Of a stretch of DNA of 64,000 bases, positions 1-11,767 are shown piece by piece. Both the position numbers and the translations under genes were made by a program. Position 1 is the stretch's first letter. Each line of letters opens with the position of its first letter. The DNA is from Dugong dugon (lineage: Eukaryota > Chordata > Mammalia > Sirenia > Dugongidae). The notes below the pieces were generated by a model, which did not search any database, was not told the DNA's origin, and saw only the letters and a list, made by a program, of their open reading frames with translations. The DNA is taken from the NCBI GenBank assembly GCA_030035585.1, contig CM057480.1, positions 3,517,001 to 3,581,000 on the forward strand, in the 5' to 3' direction.

Positions 1-59
1 CACAGTCCAGCTCCATTTTATTTATGAGAATGCCAAAAAGAACAGATATTCTTGAGATC

Positions 60-130
60 CAAACCATGTGCCAGAAACTATATACTTTACTTCATGTAAT
101 CATCTTAACAACTCTACGAGTAGGCAATCA
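60..130 (-). repeat. MIR fragment
   Basis: A short minus-orientation MIR-like stretch (ATGTGCCAGAAACT..ACAACTCTACGAGTAGG) matches the TGTGCCAGGCACT..ACAACCCTATGAGGTAGG layout of MIR. Confidence 0.45.
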
Positions 131-149
131 TTCATTTATTCATTCATTA

Positions 150-1061
150 AAACATTAATTCAATTAATACTTATGGAGCTACTGTGAGCTAGGCAGAGTC
201 ATCGGCTCTGGAGATCCAGCAGTGAAAACAGGGATAGTGTCGTTTCCCTTAGGATTTTGAGGTCTAGTGGGTGGAGAGAGAGAATAAATAATCAGAGAGG
301 TTTCTAACAGATACTTGCATAGGGATAGAGGCTATGCAGGAAACTGAAAGTAGTCAGGGTGGCTTCTCTGACGGATGACATCTGAGCAGAGGTGTGAAGA
401 AAGTGAGAGTGTGCGCTCACTGGAGAAGAGCATTCTGGGTAGTGGGAAAACCAAGGGCAAAGCGACCGGCAGGAGAACAATGGTTGGTGTGTTTGAGGAA
501 CAGGCAGGAGTTGGGCGAGTCTGAAGCAGAGCGATAAGGGAGAAAGAGAACAAAGAGGCCGAGGATCAGCTTCATGCCGTGCCTAAGAGGTCATGGGAAG
601 GGCTTTGGCATTTATCCTTGGGTGATGATTTAAGCACGGAAGGGCCAGGGTCTGACTTTTATTTTAGAAGGATCACTTTGGCCGCCATGTGGAAACCAGA
701 GTGGAGGAGGAAAGATGGAAGTGGAGAGGCTCCTGTGATACTCCTGTGGAGAGGTCATGCTATGATAGTTAGGGTTTGATATAGTTGAATCTGGGTTACG
801 CTTTAATGGTAGAATTAATTGGATTTGTTAGAGGTTAAATATGGAGTATGAAGCAAAACGAGGAGTCAAGAATGATTTCAAGCTTTTTGGTCTAGCAACT
901 GGGTGAACAGAAGTGCCGTTACTGAAAGGAAGAACACTAGAGAAGAAGCAAGATGGCGTGCGGGAGTGGGGTCGGGATCGAGAGCTGAGTTTGGGATAAG
1001 TCTGAAGTGCTTATTTGGAATTCAAGTGGAGTTGCCATTAGGCAGTTGCTTATATCATTCT
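150..1061 (+). repeat. Ancient mammalian interspersed repeat, 5' part
   Basis: The stretch matches a long conserved mammalian repeat as I remember it. Landmarks in order are: an item stored as ..GATCCAGCAGTGAAAAC.., then GAAGAGCATTCTGGGTAG, GTGTTTGAGGAACAGGCAGGAG, GGATCACTTTGGCCGCCATGTGG, and GAGTCAAGAATGATTTCAAGC. The small open frames on both strands are incidental. I do not assign a class. An AfroSINE at 1062 interrupts it. Confidence 0.6.
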
Positions 1062-1245
1062 GGAGCCCTGATGGCGCAGTGGTTAAGAACTCAGCTGTTA
1101 ACCAAAAGTTTGGTAGTTCAAATCTACCAGCCACTCCTTGGAAAGCCTGTGGGGCCGTTGTAATCTGTCCTCTAGGGTTGCTATGAGTTGGAATTAACTT
1201 GACAGCAATCGGTATTTTTGTTTGTTTGTTTTTTGTTTTTAATAT
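1062..1245 (+). mobile_element. AfroSINE
   Basis: It begins GGAGCCCTGATGGCGCAGTGG, a tRNA-like head, and ends with CTATGAGTTGGAATTAACTTGACAGCAA plus a T/G-rich tail. It is inserted in the ancient repeat that continues on both sides. Confidence 0.92.
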
Positions 1246-2140
1246 AAATTATAGAGTTCAAAGGAAAGGTCCAAGCTAGAGTAGTAAACTTACAGTGTAG
1301 GGAGTTATTAGCATAAGATAGTACTTAAAGCCAGGAAACTAGAGGAGACGATCCCTTAGGTAGTGAGTAGAGACACTGAAGGGAAGAGATCTGGGGATGG
1401 AGCCCTGCAGCACCCCAATATTTACAGGTCAAGCAGATCAGGGAGGACAAGCAATGGAACCCAAGAAGAAGAGGCTGGTGAGGAAGAAGAACCAAACCAG
1501 GGGCGGTGTTTTAAAAGCTAAGGGAAGAAAATGATTCAAGGAAGGGAGAATAGCCAACAGCATCAAATGAAGCTTGCATGCCAAATAATACGAAGTTTAT
1601 GGGTTGGCCGTTGCATTTGGCAAAGGAAATGTCACTGGGAGCCTTGAGACAGAAGCAGATTCAGTTAATCGGTGGGTATAAAGAGCTAAGTGACAAGGGT
1701 TCAAGAGAGAGTGGCTGGAAAGGAAATGAGTGGAGGCAGAGGGCACCGACAGCCTGTTTTAGGAGTTTGGCTATAAAAAGGATCGGTGAAAAGAGGGAAT
1801 AGTGGGAGGAGGATGTAGCATCAAGAGGGACATTTTTCGGTTTGTTTGTTTTGAGGTGGAAGATTTTTTTCAGCACGTTTTAAATCTGATGTTGCAGAAG
1901 AGATAAGGGATAAACAGCGAAGTGACGTCCTTGAGTAGGTGAGCAGAGGTAGGATACAGTGCATGAGAAGGAGGGTTGACTTTAGGTCAGAACATTTTCT
2001 CGGTGAAAACAGAAGCACGGTTATCTCCTGCGCGAGGAGAAAGGGGAGGTGGGAGGAGATGTTGGAAGCTGGAGGAGAGAGGGACGTGAAATAGCCCTTT
2101 TGGAGAGAGGGAGGGTGAATGGACCAAACCAATGCACAGT
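1246..2140 (+). repeat. Ancient mammalian interspersed repeat, 3' part
   Basis: This continues the repeat interrupted at 1062. Landmarks are GGATGGAGCCCTGCAGCACC, AGGGTTCAAGAGAGAGTGG, GACGTCCTTGAGTAGGTGAG and GAGGGAGGGTGAATGGACC, in the order expected for the same element. Confidence 0.6.
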
Positions 2141-2149
2141 GGTAAGGCT

Positions 2150-2447
2150 GCGTTGTTCTCAGTTGCCGGCGAGTCAGCCCCAACTCACGGCGACCCACGC
2201 GCAACAGATCGGACCGTTGTAATCCATAGGCTGATTTTCAGAAGTAGATCACCAGACCTTTCTTCCTAGTCGGTGTTAGTCTGGAAGCTCTGCTGAAACC
2301 TGTTCAGCACCATAGTAACGTGTCAGCCTCCACTGACAGACGGGTGGTGGCTGCGCATGAGATGTATCTTCTCGGAATCGAACGAGGGTCTCTGAGTGGA
2401 AGGTGAGTATTCTACTTCTGAGGAGAAACCAACTGCCCGTTAAAGGT
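2150..2447 (-). mobile_element. RTE-derived SINE with tRNA-like head
   Basis: On the minus strand this has a tRNA-like head (B-box-like GGTTCGATTCC relic at about 2370-2390). A body follows that resembles the 5' region of the local RTE (GTTTCAGCAGAGCTTCCAGACT), and then an RTE-like 3' tail (GTCGCCGTGAGTTGGGG). The same architecture occurs in plus orientation at 28028-28350. Confidence 0.65.
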
Positions 2448-3499
2448 GACCGACTCATTCTGTAGATGAGAAAACTGAACCCCAGCAACTTACCCAAAGT
2501 TAAATGGCTGGTAAGTTGCAGGACGAAGATTCACCTACTGGTCTCTCCAACTCTAAAGACCCTTAAGCCAAGCAGACTTTCATAAGAAGGTTTCCCACCC
2601 TTGAACCTCCTTAGCAAAATTCCTCTGCCAAATGTGTTCTATCTTCCTGGTGCCAACTGGAATTTTAGCAATCAACTCGGATGCCAGGTTGAGCAACACT
2701 TCTGTGTCAGTTAACTGGGGAATGCAGAAATCAGGTGTCTTCAGAACAATGGAACGCACAGAATTACAGCCCGAAGGTGGCTGCGATGGCATTGATTTAC
2801 CAGCCTGTTCTTTAGCGCACATAAAGTTAATTACCAGCAGGCGCTTGATCACTGCAGCCAGGATCTAAAGTCTGTGGGAAAGGGGTGGTTGTGATGCAAA
2901 CAGTCTCTGCCCACACTGGCAGTAAATCAGGAGGCAGAGTCAGTGCATAGCTCAGTTTCCTGCCTGCTGACGTTTAACCATGAAGTCCCCTCCACGGCCC
3001 TTTCCTTGGCTATTTAAGACGGCTCCAATAACGCACGCGTTTCTACGTCTGAATTGAAATGAGGTCATCAGAGAACGTTTGACAAGGACACATCTCATCG
3101 ATGACGCCCATACGTGATCCACATCTTCGATTTTCAGGTGAACACTTTTTTTTCTCTTTTTCACATTTGAACTTTTCTAAACTATGGACACGTCTTCAGC
3201 TGAGGTGCTCATTGGTTTCTTGTTTTTCTCTTGAAAAGACATTATTAAACCAATTGACGACATCTAAGAATTGAGGAAACAAGTTATTTGTCATGCCACG
3301 AGGTAACAGCCCCCGTATAACGCCTCCGAAACCAGCTCCCTTCACACTCCAACAGCCGTGCGGACTCGTTTAATCTATTCCGAGGTTGGCTGAGGCTGTG
3401 GTTTGTCAGCGCTGTCCTCGTTCTCACCGCTGACATTTTACCTGTGGCTCTAAGGGCAGGAAGTGAGTACTGGGGGCTTCAGAAATGCCATGCCTTTGA
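2448..3499. other. No recognisable element
   Basis: I see no gene or clearly recognisable repeat in this interval. It includes small chance frames and a possible MIR scrap near 2455-2530 (GATGAGAAAACTGAACCCC). Confidence 0.5.
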
Positions 3500-3704
3500 G
3501 GAGGCCCTGGTGGTGCAAACGGTTAACACACTTGACCGCTAACCGAAAGGTTGGAGGTTTGAGTCCATCCCGAGGTGCCTCGAAAGAAAGGCCTGGCAAT
3601 CTACTTCCAAAAAATCAGCCACTGAAAACCCTAAGGAGCACAGTTCTACTCTGACGTACATGGCGTCGCCATGGGTCAGAGTCATCTCGGTGGTAACTGG
3701 TAAA
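3500..3704 (+). mobile_element. AfroSINE, second subtype
   Basis: The head reads GGCCCTGGTGGTGCAAACGG and the body CAGCCACTGAAAACCCTAAGG, with GTTCTACTCTGACGTACATGG in place of the GGGCAGTTCTACTCTGTCCT block. It ends near GGTGGTAACTGGTAA. This is the subtype ending in GGCAACTGGT. Confidence 0.88.
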
Positions 3705-4185
3705 TGATGAGAACGGACATTCTCATCGACGACTTCACCCACCCACAGCCTGGTTTCTTTGAAGGCAAGCACCGTGTATTCCAGCCCTGTTTTGCTTTAG
3801 TTTGGGGGCAAATTCAAAGTCAGAAATACTCTTCTCCCTGTATCTCCCTGTCACATCCAGCTGCAAAAACCAGTTGTTAGTGACTATGTCGGTAAAGCAA
3901 CAGTTGTTGAATAAGCTCAGCTGCTTGCTCTGTCACCAATAAACTGTGGCCTTGGGCAAGTCCCTCAGGCTCCTTGGCTCGGGGTCCATGAGCTATAAAT
4001 GGAGAGGATGGACATGGTGGCTTCTGGGATCGCTTCCAGCTCTGAGAACTCAGCACAGGGAGGGAATACTAAATACTTTGAACAGTCTACTTTTAAGAAG
4101 TCTAAGATCTAACTGTGGAGACAAGAGAGCAACACTTAAAGCTGCTTGAGGGTGGCTACAAGACTATATTATATCATCAAGTGAT
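3705..4185. other. No recognisable element
   Basis: I see no gene here. A weak MIR-like stretch (CTTGGGCAAGTCCCTCAGGCTCC) lies near 3950-4000. Confidence 0.45.
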
Positions 4186-4195
4186 AAATGGAGTG

Positions 4196-4199
<4 letters not shown>

Positions 4200-4226
<27 letters not shown>

Positions 4227-4678
4227 TTTTATTGTACTTCAGGTGAAAGCTTACAGAGCAAATAGTTTCTCATGAAATAGTAGTACACATGTTGTTTTTT
4301 TTTGACATTGGTTAACAACCCCACAACGTATTAAGCCTCTAAATTCTCAACCTTTTTTTTTGATGAAAATTACAGATGGCCAAAGATACACCGTTTCAAA
4401 ATTTTCTACATTCACAGTTCAGTGACATTGACTACGCTCTTCCAACTATGCTGTTATTCTCACTTAAGATGAAGGCTTACAGAACAAAATAGTTTTTCAT
4501 TTAACAGTTACTACACATGTTGCCCTATGACAATGGTTAACAATCTCACAGCACATCAAGAATATCCTTACTCCACCTTGTGTTCCCTATCACCAGGGGG
4601 CTTCCTTGTCCCCTTCTGTCTTCTGGACCTTGTCAGTGGATTATTGTACCTCTTTAGTCTCATTTGTTTATTTATTTT
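4200..4678 (-). mobile_element. L1 3' end, 5'-truncated, with target duplication
   Basis: The insertion carries a poly-T (poly-A on the minus strand) at its left end and is flanked by a perfect 14-bp duplication, AAATGGAGTGTTTT, at 4186-4199 and 4679-4692. It consists only of L1 3' UTR. The terminal module (GATGAAGGCTTACAGAACAAA..ACAATGGTTAACAA) occurs twice, near 4230-4320 and 4465-4545, separated by a different tail type (CAGTTCAGTGACATTGACTAC). Confidence 0.85.
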
Positions 4679-4789
4679 AAATGGAGTGTTTTGATCGCCG
4701 CCTGCTCAGTAATATGTCAGTAACAGGAACGATCAATGGGGCTGGAAGAGTCAGAGCCATTCTTTCAAACCATGAAGGATGAATTGACT

Positions 4790-5345
4790 TTAAAACATAG
4801 ACTTCAACTGTTTAAGTGCTTTGACTCTATCCTCCCCTCTACCACTGCCTCGTCTAGATTACACGTAAGCTCCTTAACGTGAAATGCAAGACCCTTCATG
4901 ATGGACGGAGGCCATCTGCCCGTCCTGCATTATCTACAGTCACTCTCCTCCAGCCTAGGCAGAGAGACATGCTAAAGGCAGCCCCCCAGATTTTCAGTGA
5001 TGCTTAAGCCTCCAGTGCCTTGGCTTGTTCTGCCTGGAAGGTCCATGTTCCCTTTCATCTGCCTGGGAAATGCCCGAATGTCCTTGAATGCTTAATCTAC
5101 TCTCTGAAGCCTTGCCTGGCCCTCCCTGCAGGTGGACCTGGCCCCTCTCTGCAGTGTGACCCTCAGTGTGCAGCAAGGAGAATGTTGTGACAAGGAAGTC
5201 CTTAGTACTTCACACCTATACCTCATCGAAATTCAAGACCAGCAAATTCCTCAGATGCCATCATTCCTCCTTTCTGAAAGACCCAGATTTTGTGAGATTT
5301 TCTGTCTTGTCCTGCAAACAGTGCTTACTTATATTACTTAAGCCC
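4790..5345 (+). repeat. L2 LINE fragment
   Basis: Degraded L2 3' region. Recognisable pieces are ACGTAAGCTCCTTAACG, CTTGGCTTGTTCTGCCTGGAA and TCTCTGAAGCCTTGCCTGGCC, which match the L2 blocks for heading, TTCCCTCTGCCTGGAA and GAGAGGCCTTCCCTGACC. Confidence 0.5.
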
Positions 5346-5489
5346 TGAGTGATAGTGACATTGGTTAGATCTTATTCCCCCTATTCAATGGTAAACATCA
5401 AGAGGATAATATCTCTTTCTTTCTTTCTTTCTTTTTTTTTTTTGGTAGCATAACACACACGCACAATGTTTATTCAAAATACCTTTCCA

Positions 5490-5620
5490 TCAAACAGCCC
5501 TATGAGGGCAACGGGACAAATATCACCCCATTTTACAGAGGAAGAAGAAAATGGGCAGGAAGTGGTAAATGGCGTGTCCAAGGTCCATAGGAAGATGAGA
5601 TGCTGAACAGAGAGGGGGAA
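5490..5620 (-). repeat. MIR fragment
   Basis: CCCTATGAGGGCAACGGG..CCCCATTTTACAGAGGAAG..GTCCAAGGTCCATAGG follows the MIR order in minus orientation. The L1 at 5640 was inserted at its right side. Confidence 0.6.
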
Positions 5621-5639
5621 GCTGGGGGCATAAAGTTTT

Positions 5640-7689
5640 TTTTAAATTTTTTTTTTATTGTTGTAGTTTAAATGAAGTTTACATTTCAAGTTAGTCTCCC
5701 ATACAAAAATTTATACATACATTGTTATGTGACCCTAATTGCTCTCCCCATACTGTGACAGCACATTCCGCCTTTCCACCCTTGATTTCCCATGTCCATT
5801 CAACCAGCTCCTAACCCTCTCTGCCTTCCCACCTCACCTCTGGACAGAAGCTGCCCATTTAGTCTCTTGTATCTACTTGAGCTAAGAGGCACACTCCTCA
5901 CCAGTATTACTTTATGTCCCACAGTCCAGTCCAATCCGTCTGAAGAGCTGGCCTCGGAAATTGTTTTAGTTCTGGGCTGACAGAGAATCCAAGGGCCATG
6001 CTTTGCAGGATTCCTCCAGTCTCAGTCAGACCATTAAGTCTGGTCTTGTTACTAGAATTTGAGTTTTGCACCCCACCTTTCTCCTGCTCCATCCGGGACT
6101 CTCTCTTGTGTTCCCTGTCAGGGTGGTCATTGGTGGTATCTGGGCACCGTCTAGGTCTTCTGGTCTCAGGCCGATTAAGTCCCTGGTTTATGTGTCCCTT
6201 TCTGTCTCTTGGGCTAATACTTTCCTTGTGTCTTTTGTGTTCTTCATGCTCCTTTACTCCAGGTGGCTGGAACCAACTGATGCATCTTAGATGGCCACTT
6301 GCAAACTTTTAAGACCTTAGACGCCACTCACCGAAGTAGGATGCAGAACATTTTCTTAATAAGCTTTGTTACGCCAGTTGACCTAGATGTCCCCTGAAAG
6401 CATGGTCCCCAGATCCTTACCCCTGCTACTCTGTCCCTCAAACTGTTTGATTGTATTCGGGAAACTTCTTAGCTTTGGTTTAGTCCAGTTGTGCTGACTT
6501 CCCCTGTAATGTGTGCTGTCTTTCCCTTCACTTAAGATAATACTTGTCTACTAACTAATTAGTGAATAACCCTCACCCTCCTCCCCACCCTCGTAACCAT
6601 CAAACAATGTTTTCTTCTGTGTTGAAACCTTTTCTTGAGTTCTTACAGTAGTGGTCTTATACAATATTTGTCCTTCTGTGACTGACTAAATTCACTTAGC
6701 ATAATTACCTCCAGATTCCTCCATGTTCTAAGATGTTCCATGGCTTCATCATTGTTCTTTATCATTGCATAGCATTCCATTGTGTGGATATACCATAATT
6801 TGTTTACCCATTCGTCGGTTGATGGGCACCTAGGTTGTTTCCATCTTTTTGCGATTGTGAACAGTGCTGCAGTGAACATGGGTGTGCATACATCTATTTG
6901 TGTGGTGACTCTTATTTCTCTAGGATATATTCCAAGAAGCAGGATAGCTGAATCATATGGTACCTCTATTTCTAGGTTTTTAAGGAAGCGCCAAATCGAT
7001 TTCCAAAGTGGTTGTAACATTTTGCATTCCCACCAACAACGTATAAGTGTTCCAGTCTCTCCACAACCTCTCCAGCATTTATTATTTTGTGTTTTTTGGA
7101 TTAATGCTAGCCTTGTTGGGATGAGATGATATCTCACTGTAGTTTTGATCTGCATTTCTCTAAAGGCTAATGATCGTGAGCATTTCTTCATGTGTCTGTT
7201 AGCTGCCTGAATATCTTCTTTGGCGAAGTGCCTGTTCCTATCCTTTGCGCATTTTTTAATTGGGTTATTTGTCTTTTTGTTGTTGAGGTTTTGTAGTAGC
7301 TTGTAGATTTTAAAGATTAGACTCTGATAGGATTTGTTGTAGCCAAAATTCTTTTCCCCGTCTGTAGGTTTTCTTTTGACTCTTTTATTGAAGTCTTTTG
7401 ATGAGCATAAGTGTTTGATTTTTAGGAGCCCCCATTTATCTAGTCTCTCTTCTGGTGCTTGTGCATTGTTACTTACGGTTCATATTGTGTTTATGCCATG
7501 TATTAGGGCTCTTAGCATTGTCCCTATTTTTTCTTCCATGATCTTTATTGTTTTTGATTTTATATTTAAGTCTTTGTTCCATTTTGAGTTAGTTTTTGTG
7601 CATGGTGTGAGGTATGGGTCTTGTTTCAGTTTTTTGCAGATGGATATCCAGTTATGCCAGCACCATTTGTTAAAGAGACTGTCTTTTAA
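5640..7689 (-). mobile_element. L1 LINE, 5'-truncated, with 16-bp target duplication
   Basis: A single retrotransposition event is bounded by the perfect duplication GGGGGCATAAAGTTTT at 5624-5639 and 7690-7705. The poly-A (poly-T on plus) lies at the left end, next to the first copy, as expected for a minus-strand insert. The plus-strand nick site is TTTT|AA, the usual L1 endonuclease preference. The element holds about 1 kb of 3' UTR (5640-6640) and the C-terminal part of ORF2. Confidence 0.95.
6643..7481 (-). pseudogene. L1 ORF2 C-terminal fragment
   Basis: This encodes the C-terminal region of the L1 reverse transcriptase/endonuclease polyprotein. Family hallmarks are visible: DKWGLLKIKH, NNPIKKCAKD, MKKCSRSLAFREMQIKTT, GTLIRCWWECKMLQPLWKS and LLLGIYP. 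The natural stop is at 6643. I followed the frame upstream without a stop to about 7480, where a TGA interrupts it; the rest of ORF2, including the endonuclease and the catalytic core, is missing through 5' truncation. It is not a host gene. The limited decay over some 280 codons suggests a moderately young insertion. Confidence 0.9.
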
Positions 7690-7794
7690 GGGGGCATAAA
7701 GTTTTAAGTGTCATCTTATGTGCAAGGATAGATGTGCAAGGATAGAGGATTCTTTCAAACCTGAGGCCCAGAGATCACGAGGCTGAGGCACATG

Positions 7795-8030
7795 GAAAGC
7801 TTAAGACTTTGGAGTCAGAATGATGTCACCTCCCTTCCCAGCTCTGCTGGTCTCCAGCGGTGTGAACATAGGAAAGTTATTTAACTTCTCTGAGCTCCAA
7901 CTTCCCCATCTGTAAGATGGGGATAATAGCATTTTCCTTGCAGGTTTGTTGTGAGGATTAAACATATGAAGCCTCTGGCACAGTGCATGGCACACAGTGG
8001 TCACTCCATAGCTGCTAACTGCTCCTTGTC
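7795..8030 (+). repeat. MIR element
   Basis: TTTGGAGTCAGAATG..AAGTTATTTAACTTCTCTGAGCTCC..CCCATCTGTAAGATGGGGATAA..TTGTTGTGAGGATTAAA..GCACAGTGCATGGCACACAG is a long, well-preserved MIR in plus orientation. Confidence 0.85.
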
Positions 8031-9010
8031 TCCACAACACCTCTGTCATTTCCGGTGAGCATGTGGTTGAGGAGCATTGCTTTTATCCCTTCCCTTGCAT
8101 GTGGATGCTAGTGTAACAGTATAGAAGCAATTTTATCACCTTCAGAGCTGGTTCAAAAAAAGAGAATTACACATTTTCAGAAGAAATTCTTTGAGAAGCC
8201 ACTTGGCGAGGGAAGATGGCACCTCAAGGACCAAACTCAATTGAAAAGAAATACAGTGCTTTGTTCTGCTGAATTCTGGGAAGAGTGAGGCTTGCAGGCT
8301 GAGAAGCAGAGCTAAACTACAGTGTATAAAGAGGTGGGGTACAGGGTGAGGGGCTGCCAGGAGACTGGGAGCTGTGTGGGAAAGGGTGGGGAGAAAACAA
8401 ATTCAGGGTGGTAAGGAGGAAGTAAGAGAACTAACGAGTGGGGATTTTTTTATGTTCTCTGTGGGGTGTGTGCTGTAAAACTCTCCTCTTTCTCCTCAAA
8501 ATCATTAGTAATGTCTACGTTGCTCACTAACACTTTGCGTGAGAGGGTTCCTTTCTCAGGAAGAATGAAGAGGAGTGCTTGGGGATAGTCAGAATCTGAG
8601 TTATAGCAGATAATATGGCAAGATCAGAACATACTCTTACGCCCTGGAATCCATACCAGACCAGGAAGCATAGAGGTTGAGAGTCATGGTTCTGAACCAT
8701 CTGGCTAAACGCCTTTGCCCATGGATGGAGATCATACAGGGTCCGACACAGTGGCCACCAAGCCCCAGCATGCCCTGCAGTGGTCAGTGCCTTCTCTGCA
8801 CGTTGCTGCTGCTGTTGTCGATGTGACAGCTGGGGAGAAGGGGTAGAGCCCCAGGGACCGCGCTGTTGGTTCTTCCCAAGAGCAAAGAGAGGGCTGAGCC
8901 CTACAAACTCCAAAAACAGTGAAAACAGAAAAATAATGGCTGCCTAGATGATGGAATTTTATGAGGACTCTACACTACAGACCCTTCTAGATTCTGACTC
9001 ATGTAGTCAA
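8031..9010. other. No recognisable element
   Basis: I see no gene or clear repeat. A short CTG-like run (TGCTGCTGCTGTTG) lies at about 8803-8816. Confidence 0.5.
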
Positions 9011-9183
9011 TAAACCAAAAATCAAACCCCACTGCTGTCGACCCTATAGGACAGAGTAGAACTGCCCCACAGGGTTTCCAGGGCTGTAATCTTTACAGCA
9101 GCAGATGGCCACATCTTTCTCCAGCGGAGTCACTGGTGAGTTTGAACAGTCAAGTGCTTTAACCAATGCATCACCAGGGCTCC
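9011..9183 (-). mobile_element. AfroSINE
   Basis: Minus-orientation copy: CCCCACTGCTGTCGACCCTATAGGACAGAGTAGAACTGCCCC... through ..CATCACCAGGGCTCC. The GACTCATAGCGA part of the tail is deleted. Confidence 0.88.
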
Positions 9184-9589
9184 TTCGCGCATTCAATAGT
9201 TGCACCATTTAAGTAAGTGGACAATGAAACAAAAACATTTACAAAAATAGAACAAAAGTAATATGCTATGCTTCGTTTATTAAGTATCTCACTCCTGACC
9301 CGTACCCCTGTTATGACCTCCAGTCTCTTCCCTTTATAATCTATTCTTGAAGGCTTACCTTTAAAGAGTCTTGATTCCAATTTCTCCTTCATACTTTCTA
9401 TCTAGTCCATTAGTCAATGAAAATTCCCAAATATATGCAGAATCCACCCATTTTGCGCCACCTCCACTGCCATCATCCTGGTATAAGCTGACACCTGTCT
9501 TACGTGGTCCACTGCCTCCTGAGATCTCCCTACCCAGCTCTGTCAACTGTACTATGTTTTCTTGCTTCACTATGTTCTAATCTCTGCAA

Positions 9590-10050
9590 AGTGGCCAAAA
9601 GTGATTATTTAAGATGGAAGTCAGACTATCTTGCTACTCTGCTCAAAATCTCCAATGATTTCTCATCACACTTATAATAATAAAATCTAATGTCCTTTCA
9701 AAGCCTTCCAAGCCCTCTGTGATTTGACCATTTATATCAAGCTCCCTCATCACTTGCTGTGCTCCAGTCCCCCTGGCTTCCTTGCTGTTCCACAAACACA
9801 CAAGGAATACTGCATGTTAGGTCCTTGGTTCTACTGTTCTGTCTTGTGATGTTCTTCCCTCCTTCTGGCTTCTTCCTTTCCTTCCTCCCTCCCTCCCTTC
9901 CTTTCTCCCTCCCTTCCTCCCTCCCTCCCTCTCTCCCTCCCTCCCTCCTTCCTTTCTCTACTCAAAGGTCGTCTCACAGAAAACTTTCTCTGACCCCTAA
10001 TCTCTAGCTCCCTGCTCTCTTCAGAGCAGTTATTACTATCTGTTTTTATG
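9590..10050 (+). repeat. L2 LINE fragment, with simple-repeat expansion
   Basis: L2 order is clear: CAAAATCTCCAATGATTTCTCATCACAC, ATAAAATCTAATGTCC, CCTTCCAAGCCCTCTGTGATTTGACC, GTGCTCCAGTCCCCCTGGC. After a pyrimidine tract it resumes with ACAGAAAACTTTCTCTGACCCC. The 3' end of the same element probably resumes at 10880. Confidence 0.75.
9860..9958. repeat. Pyrimidine simple repeat (CCCT/CTTC)n
   Basis: About 100 bases are almost pure C and T on the plus strand, in CTTCCTCCCTCC-type units. It lies within an L2. Confidence 0.95.
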
Positions 10051-10054
10051 TTTT

Positions 10055-10650
10055 AAACTTTTTATTTTGAAAATTTTAAACCCACAGAAAATTTGCAAGA
10101 ATAGTTCCATGAATTCCCATAGATCCTTTACCTAGGTTCACCAAAATGTTTCACAACGTTTGCTTTTTATTGTTCCCTCTAACATACTGATATTATTGTG
10201 ATTATTGTCATCATTGCTATTTTTTGTTATCATTACTGAACAGTTTGGGGTAAGCTGCACTATCATGATCCTTCAATGTGCATCTCCCAAGAACAAAGAT
10301 ATTTTCTTATGTAAATACAAAGCAATAAATTAACATTGCTATAATTTTGCAAATTGTACCAAAATATTATTCATAGCATTTCAAAAAATCTACTTCAGGG
10401 TCCAATCCAGGATTATACATTGCTTTCAGCTTCTGTATTTTTTAATCTTATTTAATCTAGAATAGTTTCTCAGTTTTCTTCATCTTTCATGGTGTTTTCA
10501 TTTTTGAAGAGTACAGAAGAATTGTCTTGTAGAATGCCCATCAATCAGGGGTAATATGATGTATCCTCAAGATCAGACTGAGGTCACACATTCTTGGCAG
10601 AAATACCACAGAAGAGGTGCTGTGTCCTTCTCTCAGTGCATCATATCAGG
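10055..10650 (+). repeat. Old L1M-type 3' region
   Basis: TTTATTTTGAAAATTTTAAACC..GAAAATTTGCAAGAATAGTTCC..GAATTCCCATAGATCC..CAGTTTTCTTCATCTTTCATGG..AATACCACAGAAGAGGTGCTGTG matches an old mammalian L1 3' UTR type, which I remember in this orientation of the reference. Strand relative to the LINE is uncertain. Confidence 0.55.
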
Positions 10651-10850
10651 AAACAAAAAAACAAAACAAAACAAAACAAAAAACAAACAAAAAAAACCCA
10701 AACCCATTGCCGTTGACTCAATTCCAACTCATAGCGACCCCATAGGACAGAGTAGAACTGCCCCGTAGAGTTTCCAGAAACTGGCTGGTGAATTCGAACT
10801 GCCAACCTTTTGGTTAGCAGGCAAACACTTAAGCACTGCGCCACCAGGAA
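10651..10850 (-). mobile_element. AfroSINE
   Basis: An A-rich tail of CAAAA units at 10651-10690 is followed by ACCCATTGCCGTTGACTCAATTCC through CACTGCGCCACCAGG. It is nearly complete. Confidence 0.93.
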
Positions 10851-10879
10851 GCATATAATATTGATCTCTGACTTTATAT

Positions 10880-11047
10880 TAATTACATACTCATTTCTTT
10901 GTTTGCTGATCACCTGCCTCCCCAGCTAGAATGTAGGCACCACAATGGCAAGGAGTTTTCACTGTTTTATTCATTTCTGCATCTCAGAACCTCAAGCAGA
11001 ACCTAGCATGCAGTAGGCGCTCAATAAACATTGGCTGAATGAACAAA
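10880..11047 (+). repeat. L2 3' end
   Basis: CCAGCTAGAATGTAGGCACC..CAGAACCTAGCATGCAGTAGGCGCTCAATAAACATTGGCTGAATGAAC is a standard L2 terminus. It is probably the end of the L2 begun at 9590, split by the L1M piece and the SINE. Confidence 0.8.
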
Positions 11048-11767
11048 TCCAGGTGTGACTGACCCTACAGCCCAGGTGTGCTTAGGCCACCAAACATACT
11101 GCTCACCACAGCATCCCCCATCCCTTAGAGAACTCCAGAAAATCCCACCTAGCCTACATATTCCTGAGTAGTCGCAGCATGCCCGGCAGCCTGAGACACC
11201 TTGAGCAAACAGATGAGGCTTGGAAGTGCCTCCTCAGTGCTCTCAGGCACACGTGTCCAAGGCTACCCCAGAGGAAATGCTGCAGCAGGTGACTGAGGGC
11301 TGTGCAGAACAGGGTCCTGTGCTTGGGCAGGGCCTGCAAAGGCTGTGCATGCAGGGCGTCATGCTAGAGGATGGTCACTGGGATGTGGAAGAAGTGGGAT
11401 GGGAAGAAGGCTGAGGTGTTTCACAGGCTCAAGAACTTCTCTGAACAGTCACACTAACCCTAGAAATATTGGGAAGGTACTGTTCTGGTCATCATCTGTC
11501 CAGAGGCGGACATGAATGAGGCCCTCCTGTAGCTCTTGTTTGCGAAATTCCCTACAAATTCAGAAGTGGGAGAGCAATTGTGAAAGGTGGAGAGGAAAAG
11601 CAAGGCATACTATAGGTGCTAAATACGTTGAATGAAAGAATGAATGAGGGAATTTGTTCAAAGGACTATTTTAATCAACAAGTTGATTCATTTTTCACTT
11701 CCACTGTTCAGTCTTGATTCTCTGAAAATGTACTATCAGCTGAGAAAAGGGTGGCTTTAGTTATCAC
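11048..11767. other. No recognisable element
   Basis: I see no gene or clear repeat in this interval. Short frames on both strands lack any family signature. Confidence 0.5.

Noticed and set aside
5998..7129. Plus-strand frames across the L1
   Set aside because: They are antisense to the L1 3' UTR and ORF2.
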